NCBI GenBank assembly: GCA_012845835.1
Contig: JABAKD010000009.1
Span: forward strand, 17,185,318-17,249,317
Direction: 5' to 3'
Length of the DNA stretch: 64,000 bases
DNA from: Undaria pinnatifida
Taxonomy: Eukaryota > Sar > Phaeophyceae > Laminariales > Alariaceae
Below the pieces are notes generated by a model, which searched no databases, was not told the origin of the DNA, and saw only the letters and a list, made by a program, of their open reading frames with translations. Both the position numbers and the translations under genes were made by a program. The first letter of the stretch is position 1, and the number at the start of each line of letters is the position of its first letter. Shown here piece by piece: positions 1 through 10,905 of the stretch.

Positions 1-1130
1 GCTCCAACTCATCTCCACCCTCCCCCCCCCCCCCCCCCCCCCCCCCCCGCCTGCCATGTCGTCCATCATCGGGATTCAACACTGAAACGAAGATGAAAAA
101 TCGCCAAAATTTAGGATCAAAAGCTCCGAAATACAACCAATATTTTATACCCAAGTAGTCGTCGTTCGTCTGAACTCAAAAAGCTCGCATACTACGTTCG
201 TACGCACATAATGTGTGATCACCTGTGGATTATGTCACTCTGATATATCAATTCCCCCTTCCCCCCTGATCACTCGATTTCGTATACGCTTCAACACAAT
301 CCTTTTGTTCCCCGCCCAGTTCGTTCAAAAGCCCCACTTACAATCGAAATCGGCCAGAGTAATAAACACTTCTAAGCAAATGATATCACGTCATTATCTT
401 TCTAGCCATCCATGACGTAGCTTTCATTCATCCCCCTTCCCCCCCTACAACGCCCCCTCCTTCCCCACACCCCGCACGATCGCCTAGACCCAGCACCGCG
501 CGTATAGCAAACCCCTACATATATGATTACTAGGTGCGATCGGAGTATCACACACAATGTTGCCAAGATCAGTGTCGACCAAATCTTTGATCTCATAGCT
601 GGAGTGTATTTTAATATTATATGTGACCTGAACCTCTAGAACCCCCCCCCCCCCCCTTTTTTTTTGTTTTGTTTTTTCCTTGCTCTCTCTTGCTCAAACG
701 CCCCACCTACTATCGAAATCCGCCGGAGTAATAAACACTTCCACGCCCTGGATATCGCCTCAGTGTGTTTTTAGAGCCGTCCATGCAGCTGCTGCAATTC
801 CCATCCCCCCCCGCCCTCAACGCCCCCTCCTTCCCCACCACCCGCACCATCGCCTAGACCTAGCACCACGCTTATAGCAAACCCCTACATCTATGCGACC
901 TAAAGCCCTCCCCCCCCACCCCCCGCCCCCCCCCGCCACATCCCCCCCCCCTCCCCCACAAGAAGGATTTATAGTTTCCACGCACTCATTGAGCTGCCCC
1001 ACCCGTCCCCTCCCCCCCCCTCCCCCCCTCCCTCCTCCCTTTTTTTGATAAAAAAAATCAGGCCCCCACGTCCTTCAAAACTCCGCCCTCCCCTCACCGG
1101 TTATTCGACTTCCAGGATTCACTCGATAAA
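1..1130. repeat. Direct repeats and poly-C tracts, no gene
   Basis: I see no credible gene here. A block at about 325-519 recurs in the same orientation at about 695-890. Both begin with a GTTCAAAAGCCCC-like or GCTCAAACGCCCC-like stretch, share 'agtaataaacactt' and end 'atagcaaacccctacat'. Long C runs (about 24-48, 641-656, 908-960) and C/T-rich stretches fill the rest. A further segment at 536-612 is repeated at 1735-1851. The open frames are short and follow the C-rich composition. Confidence 0.6.
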
Positions 1131-1326
1131 CTGATGCATTTCCTTCCACAAGTAAGTCTCAGATTTTGTCCCCCTCAGAAACGGGTATTATAGTTTCCGC
1201 GCACAGACTGCCCAACATCACCCTGTTGACCCTGGCAGCTACACTGTAGTTGCAAGGGGAGTCGCCGACCCATATTGTTATATATTGTTTTTTTTTCAGC
1301 TGTCCTGCCGTCGACGCCATATGTTA

Positions 1327-1672
1327 AATTAAAGGTGGGGGACACAGAGTGCCCCCTGCAGGTCTGCCAATTGAGCAGGTCCTCGGAGAGTACTCACTTT
1401 CGTTCCTTCGTAGAGATATAGCTTTATTCGTTTCCACCAGAGCCGGGGATAGCTTCTGAGATCGGAGGCGCGTGCCTCCGATCTAATTCCTAACTTCCCC
1501 GAATATAAACCGCCAACCTTATCATACGAAACCCATCCAAATGATCTCAATTCGGATACCTACAAGTGTGAAATTAAAGGTGGGGGACACAGAGTGCCCC
1601 CTGCAGGTCTGCCAATTGAGCAGGTCCTCGGAGAGTACTCACTTTCGTTCCTTCGTAGAGATATAGCTTTAT
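1327..1672. repeat. Pair of ~100-bp direct repeats (small TRIM-like unit?)
   Basis: Two almost identical copies of about 100 bp lie at 1327-1429 and 1572-1672, each starting 'aattaaaggtgggggacac' and ending 'gagatatagctttat'. They enclose about 140 bp that includes a GATCGGAGGC...GCCTCCGATC inverted repeat at about 1461-1484. Short terminal direct repeats around a tiny internal region resemble a miniature LTR-type element, but I see no primer-binding site or clear target duplication. A simple local duplication is equally possible. Confidence 0.5.
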
Positions 1673-1753
1673 CCTTTCGAGGCCGTATCTTAACAATATC
1701 CTTAATGAGGACACACAACCCGTAATAATACGCGCGATCGGAGTATCACACAT

Positions 1754-1804
1754 TCATCTTTGCAAGCTACCAGGTATGACATACCTGGTAGCTTGCAAAG
1801 ATGA
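1754..1804. repeat. Perfect 25-bp inverted repeat with 1-nt centre, carrying TACCAGGTA
   Basis: Arms 1754-1778 and 1780-1804 are perfect reverse complements separated by a single A at 1779. Each arm contains the 9-mer TACCAGGTA or its complement. The hairpin sits inside a longer repeat (1735-1851) whose sister copy at 536-612 lacks most of it. The centre is too tight for an ordinary RNA hairpin loop, so it is better viewed as a DNA palindrome. Confidence 0.85.
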
Positions 1805-1855
1805 GCTTCGACAAAATATTCGATCTCACAGCTGGATGGAGTGTATTTTATTTTT

Positions 1856-1905
1856 TACAAGGGCTCCGCATGGGCGCCGGCATTCGCCGGCGCCCATGCT
1901 TCGGG
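1856..1905 (+). repeat. Short copy of the ACAAGGGCTCCGC element end with GC hairpin
   Basis: TACAAGGGCTCCGC at 1856-1869 is followed by a strong hairpin (GGGCGCCGGC facing GCCGGCGCCC, about 1873-1897). The same opening followed by a GC-rich hairpin begins the longer repeats at 7861 and 26251, so this looks like a short or solo copy of that dispersed family. Confidence 0.5.
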
Positions 1906-2699
1906 TAGGGCAGGGCAGCACTTCGACAACTTAAGGTGTAGCTGTCCGATTTGGCATGCATTGAACTTTAAAGTAACGCCAAGAGTTTAATACGAACATG
2001 GGATTATGAAAGTCATGATTTGACAGAAAAAAAACGTAATATTATACAACAAAGAAGGCAAGGATAGGCGAAACACACTATGTTAAATGCGCCGTCAAGT
2101 AAAAGTTGGCGTCTATCAAACAAAAATACCGAAAATAGTATTATTGAGAACCTGCGTCGCCTCGAGGCGAAACGAAAGAGGCCTTGGCATTAATGAAGAG
2201 ACTGCACTGCTGTCCCCGTGGCAATGGAGGTTCGCAGTCGACAGGATGCAAAGTCGGTTTGCATCAAACGTCGACATGGGGCCATGTCAGCCGGCGAGGT
2301 TTTGGAAGAAGATTGCTTTGTTTGTTACGTGAAGGCTGTCGCATTGATTGGTCTGCGCGGTTGCGGGCGAGGAAAAAAACGAAGAGGAGGGCGATCACTC
2401 GTTGCGTCGGCGTTGTGTAAGATAGGTGCGGGGGTGGCTTTGCTCGTACGGGAGGTTGGCGTAGCGCTTCTTCTCTGTTTTTCTCGAGAAGGCGGGATAT
2501 GTGTGTTTGCTATCTTTGCTTCGTGGGTGCTTTCACGTTGTCGAAATCGGACGCGTCCCCTCAATACATAATATCCAGAGTGTCTCTACCATGACGACTG
2601 CTGATGGTGCCGTGCGTATTTCCCAGAGACTGACATGTTATTTACTGGTAGAAATAATCATATACCTTTCTTTGCAACATTTTTTTTCTTCATCCCATT

Positions 2700-3010
2700 T
2701 ATCATCCCCGCACCATTCTCGCGCTCCCTTCCAGTAGTAACTCAGATCCGGGGTCACATAGCGGGCCCTCCTCCTCCCTCCCCACTTCGGCACGTGCCTT
2801 CATTTTTACCGCGAGGAGAATCGAGCATTTTCTTCCCTCGTCGACTCGCGTCGAATTGTACCTAGCAGGCGCTCTCAGCAGTTGATCTCTTTTTTTGATT
2901 GCATTTTTGCAAATTAGGTCATATTCATCGTGGTGGGTGTCGAACTCAAGGACAACCAAACGTTGGAGGTATTCGAGGGTAAAACCACTAGACCACCGGG
3001 GCGGCCGGCT
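2700..3010 (-). repeat. tRNA-derived SINE-like element
   Basis: On the minus strand the right-hand end reads like a tRNA head. TGGTCTAGTGG (plus 2985-2995) matches the pol III A box and AGTTCGACACC (plus 2936-2946) is one mismatch from the B box, at a tRNA-like spacing. The body leftwards (about 2740-2875) is shared with 62939-63085, 62728-62815 and, more distantly, 10180-10330 and 28230-28410. A tRNA-like head plus a common dispersed body is the definition of a SINE. The 3' tail was not resolved. Confidence 0.6.
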
Positions 3011-5800
3011 GACAATTGATTAAAACAAAACAGGATCTTTGCATGGGGTTCGAAATCGTGTTGGGAGAACAACCAAATTTGCAGGAAGCAGCTGAAAGGT
3101 CAAGAAACAGGCAATATTTCAGTTGTTGGTTGTTCTCACATTAAAACTCGCACAATCCAGTCCGTGGTCACAGGACTGGTTCCAGTCACTCTGGAGCAGA
3201 GGAATACCCTAGGGAAAAACACAAACAACCCAAGGTGGTACACGCATAAATCACAGCTGACGCAATTCATGCCTCCACCAGAAACATATAAAAGTGAAAT
3301 CGAAAGTCACCCTACGATGTGCCAGGTCCATACCGGTGCATACGTCTCATTACTCGCGCCTGGGAAAACCGACTATTACACCGCTTGCCACCCAAGAAAG
3401 ACTACCACGTATATATCACACGTAGTATCTATCACTACGCATACGCACAACAGACGCAAGTCAATTGCAAAAAAGAAACAAAGAAAAGAAAATAAGATAA
3501 AGGAAAGGAAATGGGTGCATGGGGCCAAGAAAAAGAAGAGAAAAATAAATTTTGGGGGGTCTACTGGCGAGGCTGCCACCAGAACGGGATGTCACATGTC
3601 ACGTGGTCTTTCGACGGTCTACAGCAGCAGTAGTACTACGAACGACTTCCGATACACGCACCGAAGCACGGACTACCGGCCAATTACGCGATCGACAGCT
3701 GGCCGTGGTTGTCACGTGTCTCTGTGTTGGGGGCCCCTGCCCTGCCTCTTGTTGGCTCTTGAGAGTGATGCGTGTACGACTAAACTTGCCAACGAACGGC
3801 ACTCGCGCTGCACTTTGAGCCATCTGCTGTAGTTCTGGTTGGTACTTGTTGCTGCATTATGTGCTAGACGTTTCGCCCTTCGGCTACTGCTGTACACCTG
3901 CTGTTGTGTGTTTGCCAATGCCGTCAGTTGGCGTTCATGCTCGTCGTACATACTGCTGTTCTCACCGAGTACCTGCGGGTTTCCTCGTACTTCAACCGTA
4001 CGACGACGAGCTCAAAACATAAGGGAGGTGACATGAAATGGCATGGACAATGGCCACATAGAAGCGAGCACAGCGGGATAGGTCGCTGCGAATCAACCGC
4101 ATTCGTTCATGCCTACAGCAGAGGCTGCCTGGAGTGTCAGCGGCCGTGCTGAAGCCAGGGCCAAAGGCCGAAGAGACGGCTCTATCTGCTTGGTTTTGGC
4201 TCGAAATTATGTTACGTGAAAGTATCATGATTTGGGAGTTTTTTGTCACGAAACGTCTTGCCGTCGGTAATTTGTGTCACGAAGTTGTTGGATATCGTCG
4301 GTAAGTTGTGTCACGTTTTAGGTGAACCCACACTAAAAAATTGGATTTCCAGCTGGCAAAACGAGCAGAAACAAAAGAAATAAAATGCCGAGCAAGAAAC
4401 CAAACGAACTAGTAAAAAAGTACAGCAAAGAAACTAACGCTCGAGAGTATGCCACCGCAAAATTCCAAACATTATCACGTACCGTTTGGAAATGATGCCA
4501 ATTTTGTAAATCATTCAGGCGTTGCAGCCATTAGGATTCAACAATTTTTCCAAAATTCCTCCTCGACACTCGCTCGTCTCGCTCGGCACCCGTCCGCGTT
4601 CACGTCGATGTGCGGAACGGACACGGCAGGGCGAGGGGCGTTGGAGCCGCCCCCCGAAGGCGGCGCTCGAACCAAGCCATATTCGACCGAGAATTCCAGT
4701 TCCGCGAATCGCATACTTAGGCCCAGACAAAAAACTCCGGACCAAAGTCCATGACGCCAAGGAATGACTCGACATTCAAGGAATGATTTTATATATATTT
4801 ATAATATTAGACTAGATCTCTATAGAATATGGGACCATAAACCATCGTTATTTCTGGGTTCAGAAATAATCGGAGGCCAGAAATCAGCGGGTTTTTGGTG
4901 ATTTCTGAGCCTTCGCTGATATCAGATGTCCGAGCCCAGATATAACAGTTCTAAGATCTTGCAACCTCTCAGAACTGGGATTATTCGACTTTCGGATACT
5001 ACCTTGTACCACCAGGTACCAAGTACACATGTCACCACTGCCTATATTTATTGTACCTGGTATGATACTTGTCTGCTGTACACGTCACCATCACACACAG
5101 CAAATAATAATCACAAACAAACACGCCTAAGACGGCATACCGCGCTTGTTGTGTGCGAGACAGAGCTTCGTCCTCACACAAACGCGACAGCAGCACCACC
5201 ACCCACCACCATCGAAACCACCACAGGCAAACCACACCAGCAGCACAGCACAGCAGCAGCACAGCAGCAGCAGAGATAGCAGCAGCAGAGGCGGTGGTGA
5301 CCTAACGTCGCCGGCGACAGTGCATGCCCGTGCCAGATTTCAAAAATAAAGGCAAACAAACGGCAAAAAAACAAGACCTACCAATTCAAAATGAAACCAC
5401 TTTCCAAAAATCAGAAGCATGATGGACGCCCCTTATTTCTGATGCAGTTAATGTTTTTGGAGCCTCCAAAAAACTACAAAAATAATCGCCAGAAATAATC
5501 GCTCAAAATGTTTCCATATTTTTCCATATTTTAATAATATATATAGTAGGTCTGACCCATTATTATTTATTATGTGTATGGGTCACAGGTACACTTTCTA
5601 CCGTTACGTTGACAGATCTTCTCGTGAAGATTTGTATGAACGGTAGCCGTTCCAGAGGTATTCAATATCGTGTCTTGTTGTACCAAAAGTGGTCGTGGAG
5701 TCTCCGTAGATTCTGATGACAGAGAGGCGGGTAATTACGTCTCCCGCTGACAAGTAATCTCTGTCGACTCTCTGTTTTGCCTGCGAAGCACCTTTCGTTG
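3011..5800. other. No supportable gene; dispersed repeat fragments
   Basis: A long open frame (3164-3832, 222 codons) begins inside a dispersed repeat: 3130-3205 is the inverse of about 8200-8275. Its product is basic low complexity with no domain I know, so I do not call it. Around 4840-4930 and 5440-5530 there are related stretches around 'agaaataatcg', possibly the ends of a degenerate inverted-repeat element. The 5200-5290 stretch is CAG/CCA-type simple repeat. Confidence 0.4.
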
Positions 5801-5828
5801 CCTCAAGGCACTTCTATCGTTACCGTCG

Positions 5829-6118
5829 CTTGGTTCGCCGTCGAACCTTGCTCCAACCTGGCGTGTCCTTCACGCTACGAAGAACAAGAAGAGAAGTGGT
5901 TGCAAGTTGCGAGTCGAACCTGGGATACCCCAATCCCTCATCTGGCGTCGACGGCAGGACATTTGGGATTGGGGTATCCCAGGTTCGACTCGCAACTTGC
6001 AACCACTTCTCTTCTTGTTCTTCGTAGCGTGAAGGACACGCCAGGTTGGAGCAAGGTTCGACGGCGAACCAAGTGGTTGCAAGTTGCGAGTCGAACCTGG
6101 GATACCCCAATCCCTCAT
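5829..6118. repeat. Perfect 109-bp inverted repeat plus third partial copy
   Basis: Arms 5829-5937 and 5965-6073 are exact reverse complements over 109 bp, with a 27-nt spacer. Immediately after, 6074-6118 repeats 5897-5941 in direct orientation. Transcription in either direction would give a long perfect hairpin RNA. The arm includes a B-box-like GGTTCGACTCG. No coding meaning is apparent: the frames crossing it simply read the same repeat in both directions. Confidence 0.9.
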
Positions 6119-7860
6119 GTGTTTTTTTTTTAATTTCTGTGGCCCTTTTTTCCGGGTGGCCAGTGCCCCAATTAAGCAAACTTTGGCACCAAACTATGGC
6201 CACTTTTCCCAATTTTGCCGCAGGTTTGGCAGCCAGGCGCCAGTTGTTGCTTATTTTACCGGTGTTTTTGTCCGTTTTTATGCATGCGCACAATTAATTG
6301 CAAAATATGCAGCAGGTTTACGCCAAATTTCCACCGCTGAAGTCAACCGTTTTTTTTTGGTGTGTTTGCGTATTTGACGCGGCTCGCGACTCCCAACGCC
6401 GACTGGGTACCTTACTTACCCGAGCTGTGAACCTACCCAACGCATAAACTAGGGGTGGCATAGGCACCCTATTCTGCAGATCGCTTGTTGTGCCACCTTA
6501 TTGCCCCGAATTTCGCCTGTTTTGCCACCCCTTGGCCCAAATAAACTTATGGCTTTGCCCCTAGAGTCAATTATTATGTCGATAACTATGCCCACATAAT
6601 AATGGATCAGGCCCACGGAAGCAAAATTGTAAAAGTTGCCAAAGATTGGAATGCCAGGGTTTGTACAAGAAAGTGGTAAATATGTATGAAAAGGGGCTCC
6701 AAATGCGCGAAAATGGAGCCCACGGGAGAGAGTTTTTCGCACGCTGCACGCACTTGAACTTTTGGCAACTGTAACAGCTAACAGGGGCGTAACCGCAGAC
6801 CGCAATCGCTCTGACACTTCAAGAATTCAGGCGGCTGCCATTGTCGTCAAACTTCACACAGTAGGCGTGGGATCACCACCGCCACATAACGGAACCTGTG
6901 CATCTTACCCTTAGCAACCAGCAAGCACACGAGAGGGGGACACCTATTACTGGACGGAGAGTCTTCAGCAGTTAACTAGAGCAATGGCGTGGCCACCATG
7001 GGGTCCACCGGTTTCGACGAGAGCCTCTGCCTCTCCTAGTGTGAGGTGAGAAAACGCGCGATTCTGCTGTTTGCAGCTTTCTTTCGAGAAAGGGAGAGGA
7101 TGTGTGCGCACTTATCATGCTTGTGAATGATTCAAAACCGATGATTCGAAACCATCCGCGAACCAAGTCGAATCGTACGACGTTTTGAACCTATGATATG
7201 CTACCGACCATGGTATGATATTCATTCGTAACGTGCACGCACGACGGCCAGGGTGTCAGGGAGGCAGTGGTTGCGTGGTGTGGTAGATCAGATCGCACGC
7301 CGGGGGTTCTGCACACTAACCTCTGCGTCAGTCTGATTCGCCCGCATCCCACGGTGTGGTGTGCTTCAATATAGCAGCTTTCTCGGTCGGTTGCAAAGAT
7401 AGCTGCTGCTTCTGCGAAAAATCTCCTGGCATAAAGCTGCTGTATAACTGCTACCTGGTATTAATGATATTAGTCACTTGTACAATACTGCAGCTGGTAT
7501 AATAGTGTTTTAACAAGGCTGGCGCGCACGGGCACTCTGTTGGCTTGCAGTTGACGCTTGGTAGTAAATGCCCGAAGTCCCAAGCGCGAAGCTTACTTTA
7601 CTTAGCACTTCGGTGTCAGCAGCACACCTGCATACCTGCAAGAGATGCCCTTTGTACAGGCGAACGTCTTTGACAACCCTTTGATAACTGCTGTAAAATT
7701 AATGTGCTGCTCTGCAGTGTCGACGCTCGATGATGACTCTGTTGGCGTGGTTATGAGCACCACAACAGCATTGGAAGAAAGCGGAGAATATTGTCGGAGG
7801 AACTGTTTTTGATGGAAGACCGTTCCTCGCTTTCTCCTTTGTCGTTTTTTTTCTACTTTT
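6119..7860. other. No gene recognised
   Basis: Open frames are short and scattered and none carries a domain I recognise. No clear RNA gene or inverted-repeat element was found. 6567-6820 has overlapping minus-strand frames without recognisable content. Confidence 0.4.
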
Positions 7861-8165
7861 TACAAGGGCTCAGCTCCGCGGGCGGCTAACGCGGCCCGCT
7901 ACGCTCGCGAAATGAAGAATACAACTGAATGTGAAAGGGACAGAAAGAAGAGGCCCATAATTTGGTGCAGCTATTAATAGCGATTTGATTATGCCAAGCG
8001 CTATTAATAGTTGTTGTGCAAAGCTGATTAGCCTGTGCTGTGCTGTGTGCTTTTTGGCGGTGTCACGTTTTGATCGGCAGTACCGGTGTAATTTGCGAGG
8101 AAAAAGAAACATGAAGACGACCAAGAGAGGACAATCAAATGAAAGCAAAAAGACGACTACACGCA
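7861..8165 (+). repeat. Dispersed repeat family, copy 1 (ACAAGGGCT... start)
   Basis: This block begins TACAAGGGCT at 7861 and continues with a GC hairpin, then 'gacagaaagaagaggccca', 'gctgattagcctgtgctgtgc' and 'tcacgttttgatcggcagta'. The same succession of landmarks with substitutions occurs at 26251-26520 in the same orientation. Two CTATTAATAG palindromes (7971-7980, 8001-8010) are present in this copy but not in the other. It looks like a non-autonomous mobile element; a GC hairpin near one end recalls Helitron ends, but orientation and exact ends are uncertain. Confidence 0.6.
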
Positions 8166-8865
8166 TAGATACCGGTACCTGGTACCTGATACTTCGGGTA
8201 TTCTTCCACTCCAGAGTGACTGGAGCCTGTCCTGTGACCACGGACTTGATTATGCGAGTTAATGTGAGAACAACTACAGCTTCGCGTGATTCCTGGTACT
8301 GTATGCTCGAAAGAAATCACAGCGCAGCAAGGCACAGCACGGCACAGCACCGCAGGGCATGGCACGGCACCGCACGGTGGTGCGCTGCGCTGCTGAGCTG
8401 TAGCTGGGCTGAATTGAGAGCTGGGAGTGCTTTTTTTGTGATTCAACAATGTAGTGCGTACAAACCATCGACCGCTCAATTTGCTCTGTCTTTGACCTGC
8501 GTAGTGCGGAATTTGCCTGCGCCTGCACGGTTTTGATTCATTCGACGGTGGGTTTCCGCCTGTCGTCGGAAGAAGGCGTACCCGCTAACCGAACCCGTTC
8601 GCCTAAACAGGGTCACGCTCAGGCTGCATCTCACCTCTCCAACTCAGCTTCTCCACGACTTTGGGGTTGTGTCTCACACGATTATACTCCTGGCGTACTT
8701 TCGCGTTGCCTCTCCCTGTGTGCACTATCAACCGTTTTGTCGAAGCTGGACCAAGCCCTATACCCCACGTACGTGCTGCGTCTGCTACAGCAGTACCTGG
8801 AAAGCCCACCTTCCTTCAGGTTCAGATTCGGCATTGTGTTGCTCAAACCTGTAGAAAAGATTTCT

Positions 8866-9060
8866 AGGTTCCGTCGTAAGAGGGTTATGAACCCGCGTCT
8901 ACCTAGATAGTATCCCTAGGTTGGTTGTTACAGGTTACGAGCCCCCGTTCGTCTGCCTACATTTAGGTAACATCTCTAGGTTCCGGTGTCGGAGGGTTTG
9001 AACCTACGTCTTCCTGCGGTATTACACAAGTGCTCTGCGCTTGAGCTACGACGACCTCAG
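8866..9060 (-). other. tRNA-like sequence cluster (degenerate)
   Basis: The reverse complement of about 8978-9055 contains TAGCTCAAGCGCAGAGC, a tRNA-type D arm, a possible anticodon arm with an 18-nt instead of 17-nt span, and GTAGGTTCAAACCCT, a T-arm-like sequence with one mismatch in its stem. The outer acceptor strands do not pair well. Two more T-arm-like pieces lie at about 8866-8910 and 8929-8965. I read this as a tRNA pseudogene or SINE head cluster rather than a working tRNA. Confidence 0.35.
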
Positions 9061-9728
9061 TATGTGCCGGACTGAGGGATGGAAGTCGAGACAGACAGGG
9101 GTCAGGAGCGGGAGTGAGAGCGGGGGCGGGCAGTCGTCGTTGTTGCTCCGCTTGCTCCCGTCAAAGGACCGGCCAAAAGAGTTTTATCGGAAAACAATCG
9201 TCGGGTGGATGTTGATCACGAAGACTTGACGGCGAGACATGGGCTTACCAGTTTTCCGACATCCCCGATCGAAGCCTCGAATGGCATTCTCAAGGGAGCT
9301 GGGGTTTCGACTATGTGCATGAGTAGGCGTGTCAGTCGCGTGGACATGGTACCCACATCACCGCCCAGTTTTGGTGGTGGTAGATTTCGCACTCGACCAA
9401 AACTCGAAAGTAATGGAACCAGAGACAATGGGTTTGGAAGACTTGTTTTGTAGTCGACGTTGTTTACTGCGAGAGTCGAATCGCTCAACGTCTGGAAGGG
9501 TGTTTTTTACGTGTTTTGGAAAGATAATCCCAAGCTACTAATTGCCAGACGGAGAAGCCGTGGACGTATAGAGTATAAAATTCGTCGGCCAGTTTCCACA
9601 ACGAGTGTATTGATACGTACTGGCTGCTTTCGTCAGGGGCTTTATAAATGGTACAGGGGGGCAGGGGTGCTTCAGATTGCAGATGGTATTTTGCAGGTTT
9701 TATATAGATTTATTGGCTATGGCAGTAC

Positions 9729-9912
9729 ACTGGGTGTTCCGAGTTAAGAGCACCCTGCGACAAGCCGGAACACGCGCCCTTAACTGCAAATTGCTCTTTA
9801 CTGTAGTGTGCAATATATGGCCTTTTGCATGGCGGGACACGCCGATTTGACCGCTCGTAAGTCCCGAATGTTCTTATCTTGAGTGCTCTTGAGCCGGGGT
9901 ACCCACTGTTGT
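9729..9912. mobile_element. MITE, family with ACTGGGTACCC-like ends, copy 1
   Basis: Left end CACTGGGTGTTCCGAGTTAA and right end GAGCCGGGGTACCCACTG are imperfect inverted repeats about 185 bp apart. Internal text such as 'caagccg', 'tgtagtg(t/g)gcaatata' and 'cgggaca(c/t)' is shared with the copy at 16449-16640. There is no coding capacity. Size and CACTG/CAGTG termini suggest a non-autonomous DNA transposon. Confidence 0.6.
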
Positions 9913-10144
9913 ATTACTTCTTATTAATAGTGCCATAGCCCATAGTTGCAGATTTTCGCCCTCTTCATGCTGCTGTCCTGCTACAATCGTATCCAAGATA
10001 CACTGGTATATGCAATTATCCGGCTTGGTAGCGTCGCTGTCGGTGGCACTCGCGTGTAAAAGATGGCTGCTGCCACTGCCCTGGCCTGGCTAGCGCTCTG
10101 TCTCTCGTGGTTTTCTCTTTTTTTTTGTGTCACTTTTACTCTCC

Positions 10145-10440
10145 AGCTCAACCCGTAATAGGTCTTACCCTCAGTGAGCTTTTGGATAAGCCGTGGTCAC
10201 AGGTCTCTTTCCCCCCCGGTACTCGCCTTCATTTTTATCGCCCATAGGGTTCGGTATTTCCAATTTTCAGCTTTTTATGCTCGTCGATTTACGTCGAATT
10301 TCGCCAACTCACGTTCTCTCGCTTTCGGCATGTCGATCTGTAAGAAAGAGTCCCTTGTGAAACTCAAACCTACGATCCCGACCTCAATAGTCACGCCGCT
10401 TACCATTGGACCACCGGGAACACCGGGTTGTCGCCGTAAA
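10145..10440 (-). repeat. SINE-like element, copy
   Basis: On the minus strand the element starts with a tRNA-like head (TGGTCCAATGG, then GTAGGTTTGAGTTTCAC; plus about 10355-10425). Its body carries 'gcgataaaaatgaaggc' and ends near 'ttgagctggagag'. The same body is present at 28100-28440 in opposite orientation and at 51610-51770, showing a dispersed family. Confidence 0.55.
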
Positions 10441-10905
10441 TCCCTTCACGGTTATACCCACGAAACATTTTGGGGGCAAACTACTTGAAAATTGACTTTG
10501 AAATTGACTTTGATTAACCGTTGTACCGCTGCAAGAAGTCTCCTTTTCTGTTTAAGGTGTCTTAAATACCTCAGCTGTGAGTTCGATTAATTTAAGGATC
10601 GATGCTCATCTTTGCGAGCTGCGTCCTACTCCGGTGGCGCCTTCTTGTTTTTTGAAGATGTATATATATTATACTTCGTATATATGAATCCCCTGGATTT
10701 GATCAAGGGCGATTCGGTCCTTCGTCATTGTGCTATTTCCACGTATCTTTTCCCCGAAACGTCGTGGCAGTTGTAAAGGGTTGATTATCTGGTACTCTAG
10801 TAAAAGGGCTCGTATCAGCAGAGCTTGGTCGCCGACGTGAAGACACTATGAGTGCATTATCACTATTATAACGCCAACTGAAGTTTTTTTCGCCGCTCTC
10901 CCGCG

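Noticed and set aside
3164-3832. 222-codon open frame on the plus strand
   Set aside because: It starts in a dispersed repeat, is Lys/Thr/Ser low complexity, has no domain and no intron pattern like the true genes here.
5870-6293. Minus-strand frame with repeated GLGYPRFDSQLATT
   Set aside because: The repetition is produced by the nucleotide palindrome, not by a protein repeat.
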